From the NCBI RefSeq assembly GCF_001668675.1, contig NZ_LZKQ01000037.1, forward strand, positions 1 to 40,653: a stretch of 40,653 bases of DNA, read 5' to 3'. The position numbers were made by a program, and so were the translations under genes. This document shows, one piece after another, positions 28,311 through 37,873 of the stretch. Under the pieces are notes generated by a model. That model made no database searches. It had not been told where the DNA came from and was given only the letters and a program-made list of their open reading frames with translations. Every line of letters starts with the position of its first letter. Position 1 is the stretch's first letter. Source of the stretch: Mycobacterium asiaticum (GTDB lineage: Bacteria; Actinomycetota; Actinomycetes; Mycobacteriales; Mycobacteriaceae).

Positions 28311-29027
28311 TCACGCCGTCCGGGAATAGCGCCCGGTGACCGCAGGTATGGCGGCGCTACGGAAGCGGTTCGCCACCAAGCGCGCCATGCCCGGATCGGT
28401 GCCCAACGGCGGCGTCACCAGGTCGGCCCCGGAATCACGCAGCCGTTCTTGAAACAGCCCGTCGGCCAGCAGGTAGGACGCGATGACCACGCGGCGCGCA
28501 CGCCGGCGCCGAGCGTCGGCCACTGCCTGCGCCACCGTCGGAGAACTGGTCGAGGCAAAGCCGAGATCGACTCGGGATCCGGTCAATGCGGACAGCGCTG
28601 CCGCAGCGCTGTGTAAGTCGTTGCGCGCACATGGATCCGAGGTGCCGGCAGCGGCCAGGATCACCGAATCGCCTGGGCGCCAACCGGATGTGAGAAGGTT
28701 CTGGCCCAGTATCCGGGTAACTTCCGGGCTGGGTCCCAACGCCCGGGTGACGGTGACGTCCGGGTGCCCGCTGGCCTCGATGTGTGCGGGCAGGTCGGTG
28801 CGGACGTGATAGCCGCGAGACAGGAACGCCGGCACCACAATTGCGGGCCCGTCGTGGCCACCTGCGGACAGGCCGGAAAGCACCTCGCTCGGAGTGGGTC
28901 CGAGCACGTCGACGAACGCGACATGGACGGCGCGGTCGAGCAGCTCACTGACGAGGGCGGCGAGGTCACCCACCATTGCGACGCCCGACGCGCGGCGGGT
29001 GCCGTGCGCGGTCAAGATCAGGCTCAT
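28311..29027 (-). CDS. Sirohydrochlorin chelatase-like (CbiX/SirB) protein, Rv0259c-like
   Basis: A 238-residue protein with two repeated chelatase-like halves. The N-terminal half has AHGTR, with the metal/porphyrin-binding histidine, and PAFLSRGYHVRTDLP. The second half has VILAAAGTSDP and VIASYLLADGLFQERL. Chelatases of this type insert iron or cobalt into sirohydrochlorin; iron would give siroheme, the cofactor of NirB. The four-base ATGA overlap with the upstream HemD-like gene shows coupling. The location in the nitrite assimilation cluster supports siroheme supply, though activity is inferred. Confidence 0.82.
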   Translation of the reverse strand: MSLILTAHGTRRASGVAMVGDLAALVSELLDRAVHVAFVDVLGPTPSEVLSGLSAGGHDGPAIVVPAFLSRGYHVRTDLPAHIEASGHPDVTVTRALGPSPEVTRILGQNLLTSGWRPGDSVILAAAGTSDPCARNDLHSAAAALSALTGSRVDLGFASTSSPTVAQAVADARRRRARRVVIASYLLADGLFQERLRDSGADLVTPPLGTDPGMARLVANRFRSAAIPAVTGRYSRTA

Positions 29028-30169
29028 GCGGCGTCCGGACCGGTATCGAGGGCCAGCCGATATCCGCGCTTGACCACCGTTGCGACGATGTTTCTGTCGC
29101 CCAGGGCGGTTCGGAGCCGCAGTACGGCGGTGTCCACGGCGTGTGTGTCATCGCCGTTGCCGGGCAGCACCCGCAGCAGTTCGTTGCGCCCGACGACGTC
29201 GCCGGGTCGGTGGGCCAGCGCGCGCAGAATCGACATTCCCGATCCCGACACCGTCTTGACCGATCCGTCCACCAGGACGCAGGTTCCCCTGATCTCCAGC
29301 AGGTGGCCGGCCGCTTTCACGCTGCAGGAGCCCAGCAGTGGCAGTTCTTCGGCGATGTGACGGGCCAAGGCCCCCAACCGCATTCGTTCGGGAGCAGAGG
29401 TGGGTACGCCCCGCCGGATCAGTGGGCGGGACGTCACCGGGCCCACACACATCGCGTGTACGCCGGTGCGCAGTGCGTCGAGCACCTGGTCTTCGAGGTC
29501 CAGTTCGCGGCTGCGTTCCAGCACCGCCACCGCCGCGGGCGCGGATGTGAAGGTCACCGCATCGAACTGGCGACGGGCGATGCCGGTGACCAGCTGATCG
29601 AACTCACCGCCCAAAGAAACTGGCATCCAACGGTATACCCGGATGGGGACCACCTCGGCGCCGGCGGAACGGAGCCCGGCCATGAATTCGGGGAACGGAT
29701 CCCAACCGTCGGCGGCGCCGTGCAATTGGATCGCGATGCGCTTGCCCGAAAAATCAGACTGAAGCAGGTATTCCAGCACCTCCTGCGAGGATTCCGATTC
29801 CGGGGACCATTCCTCGCGTAATCCGGCGGCACGCAGAGCGCCGGTCGCTTTCGGCCCACGCGACACGACCCGAGCGGACGACAACGCATCGATGAGTTCG
29901 GTGGCCAAGCCCCATCCCTCGGCGGCGGCCACCCAGCCGCGAAACCCGATGCCGGTGTGGGCGACCAGAATATCCGGCGGGTCGGCGATCAACGCCTCGG
30001 TGTTACGGTGCAGTTCGTCGTCGTCGGGCAGTGCGATCATGCTGATCGCGGCGGCGCTGAATACCTCGGCACCGTGTCGGCGCAGCAGGGCACACAGCTC
30101 CTCGGAACGACGAGCTGATGTCACTGCGATCCGGTAACCAGTCAGTGGCGCAGACGGTGGCTGGGCCAT
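29024..30169 (-). CDS. Uroporphyrinogen-III synthase (HemD) fused to an OmpR-type winged helix, Rv0260c-like
   Basis: A 381-residue two-domain protein, the same length as Rv0260c. Residues 1-260 form a HemD-like domain (ITVTSARR-like start, VAHTGIGFRGW, VTFTSAPAA, MCVGPVTSRPL). Residues about 280-375 form a transcriptional regulator C-terminal winged helix (RALAHRPGDVVGRNELL, VDTAVLRLRTALGD, VKRGYRLAL). It may make uroporphyrinogen III and sense tetrapyrrole state while regulating nearby genes; which activity is real is not known. ATG 30167-30169 gives the Rv0260c length, although no ribosome site is evident. narK3 is 34 bases upstream. Confidence 0.85.
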   Translation of the reverse strand: MAQPPSAPLTGYRIAVTSARRSEELCALLRRHGAEVFSAAAISMIALPDDDELHRNTEALIADPPDILVAHTGIGFRGWVAAAEGWGLATELIDALSSARVVSRGPKATGALRAAGLREEWSPESESSQEVLEYLLQSDFSGKRIAIQLHGAADGWDPFPEFMAGLRSAGAEVVPIRVYRWMPVSLGGEFDQLVTGIARRQFDAVTFTSAPAAVAVLERSRELDLEDQVLDALRTGVHAMCVGPVTSRPLIRRGVPTSAPERMRLGALARHIAEELPLLGSCSVKAAGHLLEIRGTCVLVDGSVKTVSGSGMSILRALAHRPGDVVGRNELLRVLPGNGDDTHAVDTAVLRLRTALGDRNIVATVVKRGYRLALDTGPDAA

Positions 30170-30203
30170 ACCACTTGTGTATGCCTGACACATTTCCATC
30201 GCG

Positions 30204-31601
30204 TTACCTGGCAATTGCCGCCGCATTGCTGTCGGCTGCGTTCTTCGTCACAGGGGTGGTGGGCCGGCGTACGTACATCACCCAGGTGAGCCACGCGGCA
30301 ACGACATAGGACGCCAGGAAGGCCCAATATGCGGCTGTCTCAGTGCCGCTGCGCAGGTAGGACTCCCGCAGGGCCAGGTTGATGCCGACGCCACCGAGTG
30401 CGCCCACCGCCGCGCAGAATCCGATCAGCGAGCCCGACATCGCGCGTGCCCATTGCCGCTGCTGCGCCTCGGTGAGGTCCAGCGATCGGCTGCGTGCTTC
30501 GAAGATCGACGGGATCAGCTTGAACACCGAACCGTTGCCCATGCCGGCCAGGATGAACAGCGCGATGAAGCCGACGACGTAACCGATCAGCGAGGCGCCG
30601 CTGGTACCGGGCCGGTTGTCGTCATGGGTGCTGATGCCCACCAGCAGGCCGGCGGCCACGATCATGCCGGCGAGTACGGCCAGGGTGACCCGGCTGCCAC
30701 CGATGCGGTCGGACAGCCGGCCGCCGTAGATCCGGGCCAGTGAACCCAACAGCGGTCCCACAAAAGCGATCTGGGCCGCGTGCAGGGACGCGTGCGCAAC
30801 GGTTTCGCCGTGCGCCTCGAAGTTGACCAGCAACACCTGACCGAACGCGAAGGCGAATCCGATCCAGGAGCCGAACGTGCAGATGTAGAGCAGCGATATC
30901 GCCCAGGTGTGCGAGACAGAAAGGATGGCGCGCATGGCATTCGGCGGCGTGGCGTGATCGAGGTTGTCCATGAACAACGCGGCCGCGACCCCCACGACCG
31001 CGAGCAGCACCAGGTAGATCGCGCACACCCAGTACGGCGCTTGATGTCCGGCCGTGGCCAGAGCCAACAACCCGATCAGTTGGATCACGGCCACACCGAG
31101 GTTGCCGACGCCGGCGTTGATGGCCAGGGCGGCGCCTTTGAGCCGTTGCGGGTAAAAGGCATTGACGTTGGCCAGCGACGCCGCGTAGTTCCCACCGCCC
31201 AGGCCGGTGAGTGCCGCGCACACCAGGTACGGCCACAGCGGCAGGCCCGGGTTGGCCAGCAACACGATGGTGCCGGCGGTGGGAATCAGCAACACGAAGG
31301 CCGAGAACACCGTCCAGTTGCGGCCACCGAATCGCGCGATGCCCAACGTGTACGGGATGCGCGCGCAGCCGCCGGCCAAGGTGGCCACAGCGCCCAGCAA
31401 CAACTTGTCACTGGCCGAGAAGCCGTACACCGCTGCCGGCATGAACAGTGTCATCACCGACCACAGTGACCAGATCGAGAACGCGACGTGATCACCGGCG
31501 GTGGTGCAGAGCAGATTTCGGCGCGCAATCTTATTGTTGCCGGCCTCCCAGGCCGCTACGTCCTCGGGATTCCATTCGGTGATGTGATGGTTACGGCCCA
31601 C
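30204..31601 (-). CDS. narK3: NarK3-like nitrate/nitrite transporter (MFS), copy 1
   Basis: A 465-residue major facilitator protein with about twelve membrane helices. NarK-family blocks include GGRNWT, GLGGGNYAASLANVNAFYP and the second signature near GMGNGSVFKLIPSIF. It moves nitrate or nitrite across the membrane. GTG 31599-31601 fits the M. tuberculosis NarK3 start; an upstream GTG at 31682 would add 27 poorly conserved residues. Neither has a clear ribosome site. It lies directly downstream of a close paralogue and upstream of the HemD-like gene. Confidence 0.88.
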   Translation of the reverse strand: MGRNHHITEWNPEDVAAWEAGNNKIARRNLLCTTAGDHVAFSIWSLWSVMTLFMPAAVYGFSASDKLLLGAVATLAGGCARIPYTLGIARFGGRNWTVFSAFVLLIPTAGTIVLLANPGLPLWPYLVCAALTGLGGGNYAASLANVNAFYPQRLKGAALAINAGVGNLGVAVIQLIGLLALATAGHQAPYWVCAIYLVLLAVVGVAAALFMDNLDHATPPNAMRAILSVSHTWAISLLYICTFGSWIGFAFAFGQVLLVNFEAHGETVAHASLHAAQIAFVGPLLGSLARIYGGRLSDRIGGSRVTLAVLAGMIVAAGLLVGISTHDDNRPGTSGASLIGYVVGFIALFILAGMGNGSVFKLIPSIFEARSRSLDLTEAQQRQWARAMSGSLIGFCAAVGALGGVGINLALRESYLRSGTETAAYWAFLASYVVAAWLTWVMYVRRPTTPVTKNAADSNAAAIAR

Positions 31602-31733
31602 TCGACTGCCCAACCTTTCTGGGCACCTCAGCGGCACCTCGATGTCCAAGAGGCTTGCGCCGCGGTCTGTTTCGATGCTCACATCGATAATGGACGGCAG
31701 TCAACTCGAGAGGGCCGATATCGGCTGTAAGTT

Positions 31734-31773
31734 GAATTCCAGTTGTCTGCAAAGTCGCTGACAACTGGAATTC
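31734..31773. repeat. 14-base perfect inverted repeat between the two narK genes
   Basis: GAATTCCAGTTGTC (31734-31747) is exactly complementary to 31760-31773 across a 12-base spacer. It could form a strong RNA hairpin or be a protein-binding dyad. There is no T tract in either direction, so it is not a classical terminator. It lies in the 208-base gap before copy 1. Confidence 0.85.
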
Positions 31774-31809
31774 CAGTGAGATCCGTTACATCCGCATCTA
31801 CACCCGGAT

Positions 31810-33240
31810 CTATACGTAAGCCAGACCCGGGCTCGCCGCACCGCTTGCCGGGCTGACTGCCCGAAGTGGCCTGCGCACGTACACCGCCCACGTCAGCAGT
31901 GCAGCGGCCACGTAGAACCCGACGAACACCCAGAACGCTGACGTCGCATTGCCGCTGGCCAGGTAGGACTGGCGCAGCGCGAGATTGACGCCGACGCCAC
32001 CCAAAGCGCCGATCGCTCCGGCGAATCCGATCAGTGCACCGGACATGGAACGCGACCACTGCCGGCGCTGCGTCTCGTCGAGTCCGAGGCCGTGGCTGCG
32101 AGCCTCGAAAATCGACGGAATCATCTTGTACACCGAGCCGTTGCCGATGCCGGACAGAATGAACAACGCCACGAATCCCGCGATGTAGCCGATCATCACC
32201 GTTGTCGGTGCCGGTCCGTGGTGGTGCTCGGCGAAAGTGCTTCCGCTGACCAGGATTCCGGCCGCAATGATCATGGCGCAGAAGACACCCAGGGTGACGC
32301 GGCCGCCCCCGATCCGGTCGGCCAGCCGGCCGCCGTACACCCGCGACAACGAGCCCAGAAGTGGCCCGAGGAAGGCGATCTGCGCGGCGTGCAGCGCGGC
32401 GTGCGCGGAGGACTGGCCGCTGGCCATGAAGTTGATCTGCAACACCTGGCCGAACGCGAACGAGAACCCGATGAACGAGCCGAAGGTGCCGATGTAGAGC
32501 AGCGAAACCACCCAGGTGTGCGGCTCGGCCAGCACCTTGACCATGGTGTTCATTTCGATGCGGTATTGCGGCAAATTGTCCATGTACAGCGCGGCGCCGA
32601 CCCCGGCGACGGCCAGCAGCACCAAATAGATGGCGCACACCCAGTACGGCTGACGATCACCAACGGTCGCGATCACCAGCAGCCCGACCAGCTGGATCAT
32701 GGGCACTCCGAGGTTGCCCCCGCCCGCATTGAGCGCCAACGCCCAGCCCTTGAGCCGTTGCGGGTAGAAGGCGTTGATGTTGGTCATGGAGGAGGCGAAG
32801 TTACCGCCGCCGAACCCGGCCAGCGCGGCGCACCCCAGGTAAGGCCACAACGGCAGACCCGGATGTGCCAGCAGATACAGGGTCAAGACGGTGGGGATCA
32901 GCAGGACCGTCGCGGACAAGATCGTCCAGTTGCGACCGCCGAACTTCGCGGTGGCGAAGGTGTACGGAAAGCGCAGGCAGCCGCCGACCAGTGTGGCGGT
33001 GGCGCCGAGCAAGAACTTGTCGCCCGCCGAGAAGCCGTAGACCGATGCGGGCATGAACAGCACCATCACCGACCATAGGGACCAGATGGAGAACCCGATG
33101 TGTTCGGCGATCACCGACCAGATCAGGTTGCGCCGCGCGATGTTCTTGTTGCCCGCTTCCCAGGCCACCACATCCTCGGGGTCCCAGTCGGAAATCACGT
33201 GCGAACGGCCCCTCAGTGACCTCCGAAACTCGGCGAACAT
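31810..33240 (-). CDS. NarK-like nitrate/nitrite transporter (MFS), copy 2
   Basis: A 476-residue MFS protein, a clear paralogue of the next gene. The two share long identical blocks such as FYPQRLKG, PYWVCAIYLVLLAV and IPSIFEARS in the same order, and the same N-terminal D/NPEDV-AWEAGN segment. ATG 33238-33240 follows AAGGAG at five bases. It is probably the first gene of a narK2-narK1-hemD-cbiX run. It may differ from copy 1 in substrate or direction (nitrate uptake versus nitrite export); not decidable here. In M. tuberculosis the second transporter of the region, narU, lies elsewhere and in another context. Confidence 0.88.
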   Translation of the reverse strand: MFAEFRRSLRGRSHVISDWDPEDVVAWEAGNKNIARRNLIWSVIAEHIGFSIWSLWSVMVLFMPASVYGFSAGDKFLLGATATLVGGCLRFPYTFATAKFGGRNWTILSATVLLIPTVLTLYLLAHPGLPLWPYLGCAALAGFGGGNFASSMTNINAFYPQRLKGWALALNAGGGNLGVPMIQLVGLLVIATVGDRQPYWVCAIYLVLLAVAGVGAALYMDNLPQYRIEMNTMVKVLAEPHTWVVSLLYIGTFGSFIGFSFAFGQVLQINFMASGQSSAHAALHAAQIAFLGPLLGSLSRVYGGRLADRIGGGRVTLGVFCAMIIAAGILVSGSTFAEHHHGPAPTTVMIGYIAGFVALFILSGIGNGSVYKMIPSIFEARSHGLGLDETQRRQWSRSMSGALIGFAGAIGALGGVGVNLALRQSYLASGNATSAFWVFVGFYVAAALLTWAVYVRRPLRAVSPASGAASPGLAYV

Positions 33241-33337
33241 GCAGACTCCTTACGTCATCGATTGCCGATCACGCTAGGAATGCTTTGTTGCGCGAGCGCT
33301 TCTGGCAGTGACCCGGGGATGAATTTCGGATCACCGA

Positions 33338-33350
33338 ACCGCACTGCGGT
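33338..33350. promoter_or_regulatory. 13-base palindrome upstream of narK copy 2
   Basis: ACCGCA-C-TGCGGT, a perfect inverted repeat in the 136-base gap between aac(2') and narK copy 2. It lies 98 bases upstream of the narK start. It may be an operator or part of an aac terminator; no T tract follows. Confidence 0.35.
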
Positions 33351-33376
33351 GTGTGAGGGGCTCGACTACCGTCGGG

Positions 33377-33919
<543 letters not shown>

Positions 33920-33936
33920 CTACCAGCCCGGGTTCA

Positions 33937-34809
33937 TCACGCCCGACGGGGTCGCGCCCAGTGCAGTCGCACGTGCTGACCCGGCCGCACCTGCGCCAAT
34001 TTGTCGATGTCTTCGTCGATCACCACGCCGATCACCGGGTAGCCGCCCGTGATCGGATGATCGGGACCCAGGACCACCGGTAATCCGTTGGGCGGCACTT
34101 GAATTGCACCGCGCACCACACCCTCGCTGGGCAGCTGCCGGTCCGGGTTGCGGTGCTGCAGCGGTCGCCCGGTCAGGCGCATGCCCACCCGGTCGCTGCG
34201 GTCGGATGCCACCCAATCGGTATGCACCAGGGCGTCGGGATCGACGAACCAGTCGTCGCGTGGCCCCGGGATCGCCAGCAACTCCACCGCATCGTCGGTG
34301 ATCGCGGCGACCGGGGCCTGCTCGAGTTCCGGGAAGTCGGCGGTGTGTTCGCCCACCGGCAGTACATCGCCGGGTTGCAGTGGCAGCGGCCCGATCTCCG
34401 ACAGCACGTCATAACTGCGCGAGCCCAGAACCGGTGTGACACCGATGCCGCCGCGTACCGCCAGATACGACCGTAGGCCGGCTCGGGGCGTGCCCAACGA
34501 AATCACCTGACCATCCCGCACGTGGTGAATGCTGTTTGTGCCGAACATGATTCCGCTCACAGTCGGATCCGTATCGGCTCCGGTGACCGCGATGTCGAGG
34601 TCGCCGCCGCGGACCCGGACCGACAGACCGCCGAACGTCACTTCGACGGTGGCCCAGTCGTCAGGGTTGGCGACCAGCCGGTTGGCCAGCGCGTGCGAGC
34701 GACGGTCGGCGGCGCCGGACCGGCCGACACCGAGGTGGGCCAGTCCGGCCCTGCCGAGGTCCTGCACCAGGGCGAGCGGTCCGCTGCGCAGCACTTCCAG
34801 AGTCGTCAT
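33937..34809 (-). CDS. pxpC: 5-oxoprolinase subunit C-like (PxpC/KipA), Rv0263c-like
   Basis: A 290-residue protein of the KipA/PxpC family, also called biotin-dependent carboxyltransferase-like. Typical blocks are [21 protein letters not shown] near the start, [18 protein letters not shown] and [16 protein letters not shown]. In complete systems PxpA, PxpB and PxpC together hydrolyse 5-oxoproline to glutamate using ATP. ATG 34807-34809 is preceded by AGGAGG. Ten bases separate it from pxpB. No pxpA is in the window. Confidence 0.87.
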   Translation of the reverse strand: MTTLEVLRSGPLALVQDLGRAGLAHLGVGRSGAADRRSHALANRLVANPDDWATVEVTFGGLSVRVRGGDLDIAVTGADTDPTVSGIMFGTNSIHHVRDGQVISLGTPRAGLRSYLAVRGGIGVTPVLGSRSYDVLSEIGPLPLQPGDVLPVGEHTADFPELEQAPVAAITDDAVELLAIPGPRDDWFVDPDALVHTDWVASDRSDRVGMRLTGRPLQHRNPDRQLPSEGVVRGAIQVPPNGLPVVLGPDHPITGGYPVIGVVIDEDIDKLAQVRPGQHVRLHWARPRRA

Positions 34810-34819
34810 GGCCAGCCTC

Positions 34820-35467
34820 CTAATGCGCCCGGAACCGGACCGATGTGCCCCGGGTCAGCAACGCGGGGTCCGGTCGGTCGACATCCCACATCACCGCGTC
34901 GGTGTGCCCGATGATCTGCCAGCCGCCGGGTGACCGGCGCGGGTAGACCGCGCTGAACTCACCGGCCAGGCCCACCGACCCGGCCGGCACCGACGTGCGA
35001 GGTTCGGTTCGGCGCGGCACCCGAAGCCGCTCGTCACCGCCGATCAGATACGCGAATCCCGGGGCGAACCCGCTGAATCCGACGCGCCACGGGGTGCTGG
35101 TGTGCGCATTGATCACCTGCGCGGTGCTCAGGCCGGTAACTCGAGCGACCTCGGCCAGATCGGGACCGTCATACACGACGTCGATCACCACCTCCCGGGC
35201 CGGCTCGCTCAGCGACTCGGCGGATTCCGGCGCCACCCGGAGCTTGCGCAGGCGTTGGCGGGTCATGCCCTGAAAGCGCGGGCCGTGCAACTTCACCAGG
35301 ACGGTGCGGGACGCGGGGACGATGTCGACGACGCCGGGCAGGGCGGCGGCGCGCAGCGCATCGCCCCACGCCAGTACTTCGGCGGTGCTGCCGCACTGCA
35401 GCAGCAAAGCCTGGTCCCCATAGTCGACGACATCACAAGCCAACTCGGTGATCTCCGTCACATTCAT
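34820..35467 (-). CDS. pxpB: 5-oxoprolinase subunit B-like (PxpB/KipI), Rv0264c-like
   Basis: A 215-residue protein of the KipI/PxpB family. The C-terminal half has [27 protein letters not shown] and [15 protein letters not shown], the family signature. It is normally a partner of PxpC. In Bacillus, KipI also inhibits a sporulation kinase; mycobacterial targets are not known. ATG 35465-35467. An 88-base gap separates it from fecB2 and holds a weak TAGCA-N8-TGCTA dyad (35532-35549). Confidence 0.87.
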   Translation of the reverse strand: MNVTEITELACDVVDYGDQALLLQCGSTAEVLAWGDALRAAALPGVVDIVPASRTVLVKLHGPRFQGMTRQRLRKLRVAPESAESLSEPAREVVIDVVYDGPDLAEVARVTGLSTAQVINAHTSTPWRVGFSGFAPGFAYLIGGDERLRVPRRTEPRTSVPAGSVGLAGEFSAVYPRRSPGGWQIIGHTDAVMWDVDRPDPALLTRGTSVRFRAH

Positions 35468-35555
35468 AATTCACGGTAGCCCCGGAATTGCGGCGTAAGC
35501 CATCAACTTTCGAGCTCTGCCAGAGGTGCCTTAGCAAACGCTCATGCTAGGGCGG

Positions 35556-36536
35556 CTAGCCCAGGATTTTGGTGATCTGCGGCGGGAGTTGGTCGGCCAC
35601 CACCGGATAGCTCAGTGGTGACGCGAAGGCGATGGCTCCCGCCAGGTCCTTGGTGGTGAAGATGTGCCGCTTCTGGGCGGTTGCCACCGATCCGGCGACC
35701 TCCGGGTCGGCCAGCAGCGCTTGCTCGTCCTCAGGACTCTCGGTGGACCAGATCAGCACATCGGCGGAGTCGAGCACGTCTTTGATGCGGTCGCGCGGGA
35801 TGACCGCGCGCTGATCGGTGGCGTAGGCCTTGATGCTGTCGGAGATGACCAGGCCCATCTGATTCAGGAAGTCGGTCCGCCAGCCCGCCACGGTGGCAAC
35901 CACCGTGCCCTGCCAGAGCCTGCCCTGCATAAGCAGCGCCTTCTTGCCCTTCCACTGCGGATTCTTCTGGCTGACATCGGTGAACCTGCCGTCGACAGCC
36001 GCGATCAACGATTTCATCTGGTCGGCCCGAAACACCGCCTGCCCGATGGCGGTGGCCTGGTCCTTCCACGGTTCGAAGAACGCGTCGCCGCCGGACTGAG
36101 CGATCGTCGGAGCGATCGCGGACAGCTTCTGATAGGTGTCGGCGTCGAGGCCGGCGTTGGTCGCCACGATCAGGTCGGGCTTCAACCCGGCGATCTGGTC
36201 GACCTGAATCCCGTTGTCCAGGTTGAGCACAACGGGTTGTGCCGGGCCTAGTTTGGGTTGCGCCCACGGCCACACCGCGAACGGTTGATCGCCGAACCAG
36301 TTGGTCACCGCGATCGGTACCACACCCACCGCGAGCAGGTCGTCCTGCTCGGTGTAGCCGGCGCTGACGACGCGCTTGGGTGGTTCTTTGACGACGGTCT
36401 CACCGAACAGGTGGGTGACCGTGACCGATCCGCCACCGGGCGACCCTGGCGGCGGCTTGTTCTCCGAGCACGCCGCCAGCAGCCCGGTGGCCGCGGCGAC
36501 CTGCAGAAATCCCCGCCGACTCAACCCCTGTTGCAC
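35556..36536 (-). CDS. fecB2: FecB2, iron-siderophore-type ABC substrate-binding lipoprotein
   Basis: A 326-residue substrate-binding protein (Rv0265c-like). The N-terminus has a twin-arginine pair (SRRGF, Arg7-Arg8), a hydrophobic core and a lipobox ending at Cys23 (LAAC). It is therefore likely exported folded by Tat and lipidated. The mature part has the FecB/TroA fold, with PPKRVVSAGYTEQDDLLAVGVVPIAV. The ligand is probably a ferric siderophore or heme; FecB2 has been linked to heme uptake in M. tuberculosis. GTG 36534-36536. No permease or ATPase is adjacent. It follows the polymerase gene by 32 bases. Confidence 0.87.
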   Translation of the reverse strand: MQQGLSRRGFLQVAAATGLLAACSENKPPPGSPGGGSVTVTHLFGETVVKEPPKRVVSAGYTEQDDLLAVGVVPIAVTNWFGDQPFAVWPWAQPKLGPAQPVVLNLDNGIQVDQIAGLKPDLIVATNAGLDADTYQKLSAIAPTIAQSGGDAFFEPWKDQATAIGQAVFRADQMKSLIAAVDGRFTDVSQKNPQWKGKKALLMQGRLWQGTVVATVAGWRTDFLNQMGLVISDSIKAYATDQRAVIPRDRIKDVLDSADVLIWSTESPEDEQALLADPEVAGSVATAQKRHIFTTKDLAGAIAFASPLSYPVVADQLPPQITKILG

Positions 36537-36568
36537 AGCGTGAGAGTATCGCGTGCTTTACCCGACCG

Positions 36569-37804
36569 TCAGTTGCGTGGCCGCGGCTTCGGCGTGTATC
36601 CGCGCCAAGGACTGTAGTCAGCGATCAATTCCTCCTGCGGCGGCCGTTCGTCGACAGGCACATGCTGCAGGTTTATCCGAATCCGGTACCAGATCGAACT
36701 CGGGCCTCGCATCCCGTCGACCAGGACGTCGGCGGGCTTCAGTCGCTCGGCCGCGGCGGGGTGGCGCTGCCGCCAAGTGTCCAGCGCGGTCATGGCCTCG
36801 TCCTTGGTTTTGGTGCGAGCCACCTCAATCAGCGGCATCACGGATTGTCTGCGGCCGTCGGCACTCTTGCCTGCGCCCTTGGGCGCCCGTTCCGGCGGGC
36901 CCATCTCCTCGGCCAGGGCCAGCAACGCGTCGAGGCCGCCCGTCGCGTCGTCCATGCCCTCCCACGGGTCGCCGATCTCGGCGAACCGGTCGGGAACCGT
37001 GTCGATGGTGAATTCCCCCGGGTTGCAGTCGGCGACCTCGTCCCAGCGCAACGGCGTGGACACCCGCGCATCCGGGGTGGCCCGCACCGAGTAGGCCGAG
37101 GCGACGGTGCGGTCCTTGGCGTTCTGGTTGAAGTCGACGAACACGCCCTCTCGCTCTTCCTTCCACCACCGACTGGTCGCCAACTCCGGTGCGCGACGCT
37201 CGACCTCGCGCGCCACGGTCTGCGCGGCCAGTCGCACCTTGGTGAACGGCCAGTGCGGGGCGATCCGGGCATAGATGTGGAAGCCCCGCGAGCCCGAGGT
37301 TTTCGGCCACGGGGTCAGGCCGTAATCCTCGAGGACGCCGCGGGCCACCAATGCCACGTCGACGATGCGTCGCCAGGAGACCCCGGGCATCGGGTCCAGG
37401 TCGACCCGCAGTTCGTCGGGATGGTCGAGGTCCTCAGCCAGCACGGGATGCGGGTTCAGGTCCACGCACCCCAGATTGATCACCCATGCCAGCCCGGCGG
37501 CGTCGTGGATGACCGCCTCGTCGGCCGAGGTGCCCGAGGCGTACCGCAAAGTGGCGACGTCCACCCAGTCTGGCCGCTTGGCCGGCGCTCGCTTCTGGAA
37601 GACCGCTTCCTCGGTGATGCCCTTGACGAATCGTTTGAGAATCATCGGCCGGCCCGACACGCCGCGCAACGCGCCGTCGGCCACGCTCAGGTAATAGCGG
37701 ACAAGATCGAGCTTGGTGGCGCCGTGATCAGGGAAAACGACCTTGTCGGGGTGGGTAATCGTGACCTCGCGTCCGGTCACGTCCAGCGACACGGGTTTGG
37801 TCAT
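36569..37804 (-). CDS. LigD-type primase-polymerase (PolD2-like), Rv0269c-like
   Basis: A 411-residue archaeo-eukaryotic primase-polymerase of the LigD POL type. Catalytic metal residues Asp135 and Asp137 (RVDLDPMPG) and Asp224 (VFVDFNQNAKDR) are all present, as is the KTSGSRGFHIYARI block. Family members add short RNA or DNA stretches and can fill gaps in repair. The ligase and nuclease domains of LigD are absent, so it is a stand-alone enzyme. ATG 37802-37804. It is divergent from fadD2 and co-directional with fecB2. Confidence 0.9.
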   Translation of the reverse strand: MTKPVSLDVTGREVTITHPDKVVFPDHGATKLDLVRYYLSVADGALRGVSGRPMILKRFVKGITEEAVFQKRAPAKRPDWVDVATLRYASGTSADEAVIHDAAGLAWVINLGCVDLNPHPVLAEDLDHPDELRVDLDPMPGVSWRRIVDVALVARGVLEDYGLTPWPKTSGSRGFHIYARIAPHWPFTKVRLAAQTVAREVERRAPELATSRWWKEEREGVFVDFNQNAKDRTVASAYSVRATPDARVSTPLRWDEVADCNPGEFTIDTVPDRFAEIGDPWEGMDDATGGLDALLALAEEMGPPERAPKGAGKSADGRRQSVMPLIEVARTKTKDEAMTALDTWRQRHPAAAERLKPADVLVDGMRGPSSIWYRIRINLQHVPVDERPPQEELIADYSPWRGYTPKPRPRN

Positions 37805-37873
37805 AGATGCCGATGGTAATTCGGTGGAAACCTACTGGTCGCATTGCGACCTCCGTCACATATGGTGAGGACT

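Noticed and set aside
35468..35555. IdeR iron box near fecB2
   Set aside because: Only a weak TAGCA-N8-TGCTA dyad is present, and it is downstream of fecB2, not in its promoter; no TTAGGTTAG-type box is seen.
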